Assembly: GCA_945859605.1 (NCBI GenBank) | Contig: OX243817.1 | Span: forward strand, 22,947,637 to 23,011,636 | Source of the DNA: Lumbricus rubellus | Lineage: Eukaryota; Annelida; Clitellata; Crassiclitellata; Lumbricidae | Length of the DNA: 64,000 bases | Direction: 5' to 3' | Part shown: positions 58,201 through 64,000 of the stretch, piece by piece | Layout of the letters: each line of letters starts with the position of its first letter | Numbering within the stretch: position 1 is the first letter of the stretch | Position numbers and translations under genes: made by a program | The notes under the pieces: model-generated | The model's database searches: none | Seen by the model: only the letters and a program-made list of their open reading frames with translations | What the model was told of the DNA's origin: nothing

Positions 58201-61200
58201 CAAGGAGGAATCACAACATGGCTTGTGTAAGAAGTGTTGCATTTTGAAAGACTGGTTTGTGCATGTTGGTAGATCAGCTTAATAAGTTAGTATATTTAAT
58301 AATGATTATGTTGTTCTATCTTGCCTTACTCTGACTTGTATATTTGTGTCTTTAGTGTTTGGACTTGAAACGTGCTGTATTGATCTGTTTTTGCAAATAC
58401 ATGCTCCTTGTGCATTTTCAGGTTGGAGGCTCGGACTTTTGTTCAGACTATGAGCTTTTTTCCGTAGTTATTCACAGGTAATGGATTGTTATAATGCTCT
58501 TCAGATTATGCTGTTTGAGTTATATGTTAGTGATGCCTAGGTCTTGCACGTTACAGTTGCATCTTTTTTGTACTACTAGTTCTCTAAGTTCAGTATGTCA
58601 TTTTCTGCTTTTTAATCAGTTATATAGGAACTTTATGCATCCGTTGTTTGACTTATTTGCAGTAGAGCACTTAATTCCTGTAATTAAATGTATGCTTATT
58701 CTTCAGTTTATGAAAATCCGACCTTACTTGTGTTTTGGTTATCATCACTTTTTGTGGATTTCTGCCTTGTAGAATATTTTTTGGTTTGCATCTTCTGATT
58801 TCTTGGTACCGGTGATCTGTACTATAGATTCTTGATTATGCTTACCATGGCCACCAAGTATGTAGGGATTAGGTCTACATGACGTCTACAACAGTTGTTT
58901 CGATAAAATGTAAAAGTAGTGAACTAGCATTGCACCTCTGAAATCTCATAGGCTGAAACTGACAAAATACGAAAGGCCTGCTTCGTATTTGGATAAGAAC
59001 TTGTGGTGATCATATTTGCTCGGTCATCCCTCTAAGCAGGCAGCTCTACTGTGTTGAAACCAGACTGGCTTTACCTCGTTTAACTTAGAAGCGAAAGAGT
59101 GTAGGACAGGTGAACAGAACACGTTTTCAGATCTGTTAATCCTTTAACCATAGCAAACAATTGATTAAAAAAAATATGATTATGAATTTAAGTAGCCTAT
59201 GTGTTTTGATTATGTTTCAGGGGTAGCACACATGGTGGACACTACCATGCATACATACGTGATATTGATGACATTGGCAAATGGGTTCATCCGGTAAGTT
59301 GCATTAGTATCAAAATTATTTGTTGCATATTTACTCAGCAATGTAACATAACATTAGTGATATCACAAAGGCGGGTGGACTGGGTTGTGGGGCGAGAAAC
59401 CTAAACTTCCCGGGCAACGCCGGGTACCGCAGCTAGTTAGTGATAAGTGTGTGACTGTGAAAAGTATTAAAATTGTATGCCAGTGGTTTGCCATTTTCTT
59501 TTTGTTCTGGATTTGCAAAACACTGGCATCTGACTGCTATGTCTAAGAAATTAATCTTAGTTCTTTTGGTGAATCTGTCCTGTTTTACTGCTCAAAATTT
59601 CATTTTTTTCCATTTTTGAGCATGCGAAATGGACCATTAAATCACCATGGATGACCATCTCCATACCCAATTGACATTCTAGAATATTTTATATATAATT
59701 CTTTGCGCAGGATAAAGAAGAAATACGTCTGCTGCCATCTGCTGGTGCAAGTTCACCACTCGATGTAATTGAATGTAATTCATGTGAAGCTGTGCTAAAG
59801 ACGATACTGCAGAAAGCCGACAGGAAGTCAGGAATGACAGTTGATGCCTTGTGTGCCGTGAGTGTAGTCTTGAAACATCATTTTTGCACAATGTATTCTT
59901 TGGTGTAATTCTTTTATTTTTTTGGTTCTCTGCCTTCCTAGACAGGTTCGCGCATCCAAATTTTTTTCGCTGTTTGTCACATTGTCCGTCTATCTCTCTT
60001 CTTCATCATCCTGTCTTGAAACATCATTCTCGGTCTTTGTCTTGTCTTTGATTCTTGGTGTAAATAATTGTTAAATGTGAGAAGATTATTTGAGAATTTG
60101 CTGCTTTATTTTTAGGAGCTGATAAAACAAACGGGCGTTTCATGGAACAAAAGGTTTAAGAAACAGAATGGACCAATAACCAAGGTCAGAATTTGCCTTT
60201 TGCCTCCCTTTTGCTGTTTTATTAAGTGTGACATAGTGACTCACTGACTATGTTTTCTTCTTGTGAGGCACTGATATAACCTTTTCACATGGTGTATCAT
60301 TCTCACAGAGTGCAAGTTTTCATTGTGCAGCCTTTTCAGATGCTGTATCGACTGTATGATGGTTCCTTTAATACACAGTGGCTTAAAAACATCGTTGCTA
60401 ATGCCCTGCCACTGAGTGTGATGATGCTAAGCCATATTAGAAATAAAATGAATTAATTGTTGCTATTATGTCTGTTTTATTGATCCTTATAAGTTGGGCA
60501 TTGACACGTTTCAGTTTGAAAGTGACAGATGGATCTCACAAGGTTAACAGAAGCTGAATTTAACAGCATAGCAGCCTGCGATGTGCCCATCTGTTCTACT
60601 GTTCAATTTGCAGTTGCCCCTTTTCGGAGTTAAAGACTGAATCCCTTATGGGTTCAACAGGTATCACGTTCTAAACTTTGTGCCAGCGTGTTACCATTCA
60701 ACCATCTCACTGCCTCGTAAATTCATTGATTTAATGTATTATATGATGTGTAAGATTTTTTCTATAACAGAACATTGTTGGTATGTTTGTTTATTGTTTG
60801 CATGTTTGTTCTTGAACAGTTTCTCACCAACTGCAGCAACGTGTTTGTGTACAACGCCGACGCGAACTGGGTCAGTCTTAATGAGACAAGCGTCCCAACA
60901 GACGTTGCAGAAGGTGATGTTTGTCCGAAGACCAACAACAACAAGAAACCAGACAGGTTCAGTAGAAATACATTGCTTGGAAAATTATGCAAATAAGTGA
61001 ATAATTATGCAAATAAGTAGCTAATTATGCAAATAAATAGCTAATCATGCAAATAAGTAGTAATCATGCAAATAAGTAGCTAATTATGCAAATAAGTAGC
61101 TAATTATGCAAATAAGTAGTAATCATGCATATTGGTAATGCTTGACTTGTGCAGCTAAGAGTGACTTATTTCACATGACCCGGATTATCAAGTACCCGTG

Positions 61201-63730
61201 AGAGTGGCTGGTGCTTAGGTATGCTTTTGTGTCAATGTTTCTCAGTCTCGGCTCATAGACTGCGGTAGGATTTTTTTAGGGCTTCGTTTCTTTGACGAGT
61301 GTTGACATTTTAGGCCACCGTCTCCAGCGCCTGATCCAAGTTGCTGTTGGTTTGATTTCGATGATCTTCACATTCATCCGATACGTCCAAAAGATCTGGA
61401 AACTCAGTTCTCAGGAAAAGAAAGCGCCTACATGCTCTTCTACAGAAGCAAATCGCTCGTTCGTCCACCCGAAGGTTTGGTCTGATCCCATTCAAACATG
61501 AAATCTTTTGCTTTTATCAACCAAATCTTGCTGTGTATATATTTTATATATATATGTATATATATGTATATATAATATACATGTATGTAGGTAATCAGAT
61601 AAATGTTCGCACATATTTGTATACATCTGAACATTCTGATGAGCCATTCTCCTTTCAGTGATTGATTCATACTTTTCGATTTTGCTGTGAATTTTAGAAT
61701 TGTTCTTTTTTACATTGCTTCCGTTTTTTGCTCTTTTTATTTTCACAGGATTTTTTACCTGGATTAATGTAAACTGAATTTGCTCTTAGTGGCATCTCCA
61801 CTTCGATGATTTTATAAGTTTTAAGGCAATTTGATGCATTGGTCACCAAAGTGTAGTACTATGTAGTTTGGTAAAATAGTTTTGCTGGAACAAAATGGCA
61901 GTCTACGACACACAGAACACAAGTGATGTACAGTTTGTGATGCAGGGTATTATGAGGAATGCTAATTAGGTATTTATTACGGCCTCTTTTATCTTCAACT
62001 TATTGTAGGCTGTTGATAGTATTAAAACTGTTAAAGAAAGACTTCTGCAAGGCACACAAACAATGTACATATTTTGCAATGAATATAAATTATTTGTTGA
62101 TTTTTGCATGCAGATCCCATTAATCTTAAATCATTGCTTGAGCATTGCAACTGTCTGGAGTGATGATGTACTGTGTGTCTTTCAAGTGGTTTATGGTTTG
62201 ATGTTGAATTTTTGCAGCTAGTCATAATCCAGGCTTTGGAATTCCGGAACCAGTCATCTGTGATATTGCAAAGGAAAACTCCGAACTCGATCAACTGAGG
62301 CAAGACACAGTTTTGTTCAATTGTTTTCACGATTTTGTTCAATTGTTTTCACAGTTTTGTTCAATTGTTTTCACACTTTTGTTCAATTGTTTTCACAGTT
62401 TTGTTCAATTGTTTTCACAGTTTTGTTCAATTGTCTTCACAGTTTTGTTCAATTGTCTTCACAGTTTTGTTCAATTGTTTTCACAGTTTTGTTCAATTGT
62501 TTTCACAGTTTTGTTCAATTGTTTTCACAGTTTTTTTCAATTGTTTTCACAGTTTTGTTCAATTGTTTTCACAGTTTTTTTCAATTGTTTTCACAGCTCC
62601 ATTGTTTTCAGTTTTGTAATTTGTAAATGTTCAGCTACCTTTAGCAAAAGTGAGACTGATAGCTGATTATTGCTACTTTATGTTTTTTTAAATCATCCTG
62701 TGCCATCCAGTTCTGTCATTGTACATAAATAGTATGAATTGGTTTTATAGCCAACCTCCAGACTTTTGTATTGTGCTCAGATCTTTGAATTCACTCTCTT
62801 TTATTTGTCAATTTCAAAGAATCATCTTATCAGGGAGGGAGCTGAAAATTCAGGTTAACTTTTCCACTTTAAAATATAATTAATAAATGCTTAGTTAATT
62901 TTTCAAAGTAACTGTGATCAGGCACTACCATAGTTACTTTTTTGTAAATTGACTATTTGAGAACAACTACCGGTAGTCACTTTTTCCTTTCCAGTTAAGT
63001 ATTTACTGTAATTAGTTATTTTTGAAAGTATTGCAAATTCTAAGTAAAGCCAGTTCTGATAAATATATTTGTTTTTATTGTTTGATGATTTTTTAAATAG
63101 GTCCATTCATCAGACTCTTATGAATGTCGTTTCTGTGGAGGTGCACTTTGGATCATCCTACTTCTACTCGAATGGTGCCTTGCAACAGTGCGCTGGTGCC
63201 TGCGCTTACATGGAACTGTCAATCGACAAACGGAAAACTGTTGCAGATCTCTTGTCAACGTTGATAAAAGAAGTGAGCTTTGCAGTGTTTCATCGTTAAG
63301 TGGACATTTATAAATCGTGGTCGCTCTTGCGAAAATAATTTTTCTGCTCAGCGAAATGTATTTTGTGATAATGGTGATGCATTAGAACATGCAGTTTGCC
63401 GATTCAAAGCAAAGATATAGCAGAATGTATGAGGTATGAACATTTTGTGACTTAAGTTGTTTTGGTGTTGATTCTACGTGATGGTACATACATGTCTGAA
63501 TATTTGTAATAATACAAATAGTTTGTGTTGTTCATGTGTTACCATTTAACCCTTTCGCTGCCCAGCCCGGTGTGCACATAACGTCTTAAGACATCATAAT
63601 GGCAGCGTAATGGTTAAACTATGTCAAAATTCTTTTTTTCAGGTGGACGCTGACCTAATTGGAAACTGCCGTGTAATTCATGTTGCTAAAGAACTTCCAG
63701 CCGGATATCACTTGTACCGAAATCTAACCG
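52203..63730 (+). CDS. USP40: USP40 ubiquitin-specific protease, N-terminal half (17 coding exons, partial at window edge)
   Basis: Cysteine protease of the USP family. Exons: 52,203-52,413; 52,987-53,054; 53,577-53,690; 54,579-54,704; 55,313-55,351; 55,786-55,932; 56,642-56,728; 57,796-57,852; 58,422-58,477; 59,221-59,293; 59,711-59,857; 60,116-60,184; 60,820-60,956; 61,314-61,474; 62,218-62,299; 63,101-63,272; 63,643-63,730. All phases join, giving 611 codons of a protein that is about 1,235 aa in human. Cys box: FNQGATCYLNALIQTL with nucleophile C54. His box: GGHYHAY with H309. Zinc-ribbon pairs: CEEC (176/179) and CSKC (224/227). Other conserved blocks: LTDSFGWTNNE, QHDVQELNRILF, LYHGTIVNQ, LLRFNFDFVKMERYK, QFSGKESAYMLFYR and, after the catalytic domain, SIDKRKTVADLLSTL of the ubiquitin-like region. 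All catalytic residues are present, so it should be active. The intron after 62,299 starts with GC instead of GT. The start matches human MFGDLFEE-type N-terminus. Confidence 0.95.
54705..55010 (+). repeat. Six tandem 51-bp copies of USP40 exon 4 end plus its splice donor
   Basis: Each unit contains the last 45 coding bases of exon 4 (encoding KLIRNLYHGTIVNQ) preceded by gtaatcta, the first intron bases. 306 bp equals six exact units with only scattered single-base changes. Every unit ends CAG followed by GTAA, so seven equivalent donors exist in a row. The joining codons read GTA ATC TAG, an in-frame stop in every copy. Confidence 0.96.
55605..55715 (+). mobile_element. LINE 3' tail fragment ending in (GAAT)n
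   Basis: gcacttaaaaactgttctgt, gtcgggagcgcctctgagta, gaagaggcgctatataaata and three GAAT units. It closely matches 12,705-12,825. It lies 75 bp upstream of USP40 exon 6. Confidence 0.75.
56832..57570. repeat. Compound 19-bp minisatellite in USP40 intron 7
   Basis: About 38 units of catatcttcggttttcgat with the variants cagtttccc and caggcacc. The three variants recur in a fixed order (two or three cggttttcgat units, one or two cagtttccc, one caggcacc), a higher-order repeat. It begins about 100 bp after exon 7. Two overlapping frames of about 260 codons are open only because the unit lacks stops; they read FGFRSYLRFSIISSV over and over and are not genes. Confidence 0.95.
59390..59440 (-). 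mobile_element. Retroelement-like end fragment (motif copy 3)
   Basis: cgggcaacgccgggtaccgc followed by agctagtta resembles, in reverse, the motif at 512 and 16,959. It is a short remnant in USP40 intron 10. Confidence 0.35.
60981..61135. repeat. 20-bp minisatellite x ~7 after USP40 exon 13
   Basis: The unit is aataagtagctaattatgca with deletions in some copies. It starts 25 bp after the donor at 60,956/60,957. The ATGCAAAT-like strings are octamer motifs by chance of the repeat. Confidence 0.9.
62309..62597. repeat. 22-bp minisatellite x ~13 directly after the USP40 exon 15 GC donor
   Basis: The unit is ttttgttcaattgttttcac plus ag: a pyrimidine-rich run ending in CAG, so each unit looks like a 3' splice site. 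It starts about 10 bp after the exon border at 62,299. Open frames of ~100 codons on the plus strand are repeat artefacts. Confidence 0.95.
63546..63617. mobile_element. 72-bp piggyBac-like foldback bounded by TTAA
   Basis: ttaaccctttcgctgcc at the left and ggcagcgtaatggttaa at the right are imperfect inverted copies with TTAA at both ends, as in the 47,224 element. It ends 25 bp before USP40 exon 17, overlapping the region where branch point and pyrimidine tract should be. Confidence 0.6.
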
Positions 63731-64000
63731 GTATGTGTTTCATCTTTAGCAAATATGGAGACGAGAACTATGCACCGACATGCACGACTTTGCGCGCACA
63801 CATACGAATATGCATTTTCACCTACACACACACGAACGCACACACACTCTTATCCTTCTATCCATACATAGTTTTAATTACATACGTATAATCGTATATG
63901 AACTATATGCATTATGCATTTATAACTTAAACATATGCATGAAATATCGTATATCTGAGGGTATATGTTACTGGTGAAGGGATGTTGTGGATTGACGATT
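63731..64000. other. USP40 intron 17, start only
   Basis: Opens with GTATGT and contains CA/GC-rich short repeats (cacacacacgaacgcacaca). No exon is visible before the window ends. Confidence 0.6.

Noticed and set aside
61021..61135. ATGCAAAT octamer motifs as an enhancer cluster
   Set aside because: They are a by-product of the 20-bp tandem repeat and only partly match the octamer.
1..64000. CRISPR arrays, operons, bacterial or phage-like systems
   Set aside because: All recognised genes are spliced animal genes. The tandem arrays have contiguous units without unique spacers, so none is a CRISPR.

Overview
The window is animal (metazoan) nuclear DNA. It is intron-rich and AT-rich, and it is loaded with dispersed and tandem repeats. 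The gene content (a FADD adaptor with DED plus Death domain, Unkempt, an ORP1/ORP2-type oxysterol-binding protein, USP40) and the repeat style (tRNA-derived SINEs whose tails match a CR1/L2-like LINE, many small hAT-type elements) suggest a marine invertebrate, probably a deuterostome such as an echinoderm or hemichordate. The phylum is an inference; I could not run a search.

Layout. 1-13,985 holds one weakly supported minus-strand exon of an unrecognised single-pass membrane protein (5,635-6,136) in a sea of repeats: satellites, microsatellites, a LINE remnant, SINEs and nested hAT-like elements. 13,986-27,761 is a complete 12-exon minus-strand OSBPL2/ORP2-like gene (474 aa). 27,762-33,322 is the divergent spacer to the next gene and is half filled by a 2.6-kb array of a ~32-bp, almost T-free unit. 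33,323-48,450 is a complete 14-exon plus-strand Unkempt (UNK) gene (829 aa); its intron 4 carries a 2.9-kb near-perfect inverted repeat. 48,451-50,373 is a tail-to-tail spacer. 50,374-51,482 is a two-exon minus-strand FADD (186 aa). 52,203 to the right edge is the first 17 coding exons (611 residues) of USP40 on the plus strand, running off the window.

How the genes relate. The four recognised genes are housekeeping or signalling genes and do not form an operon: sterol/PI4P transfer (ORP2), RNA-binding translational repression (Unkempt), death-receptor/innate immune adaptor (FADD) and a ubiquitin protease (USP40). FADD and USP40 are head-to-head, 720 bp between start codons, with an NF-kB-type site, an E-box and an inverted CCAAT box between them. 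OSBPL and UNK are also head-to-head but 5.5 kb apart.

The most unusual structural signals are: (1) the giant foldback in the UNK intron; (2) minisatellites that repeatedly start exactly at or very near splice junctions, including one made by tandem copying of the last 45 coding bases of a USP40 exon together with its splice donor; (3) a GC-AG intron whose start is followed by some 13 acceptor-like units; and (4) a LINE/SINE pair sharing a 3' tail. Exon borders were placed by reading splice consensus, frame continuity and remembered human homologues; no alignment was run.
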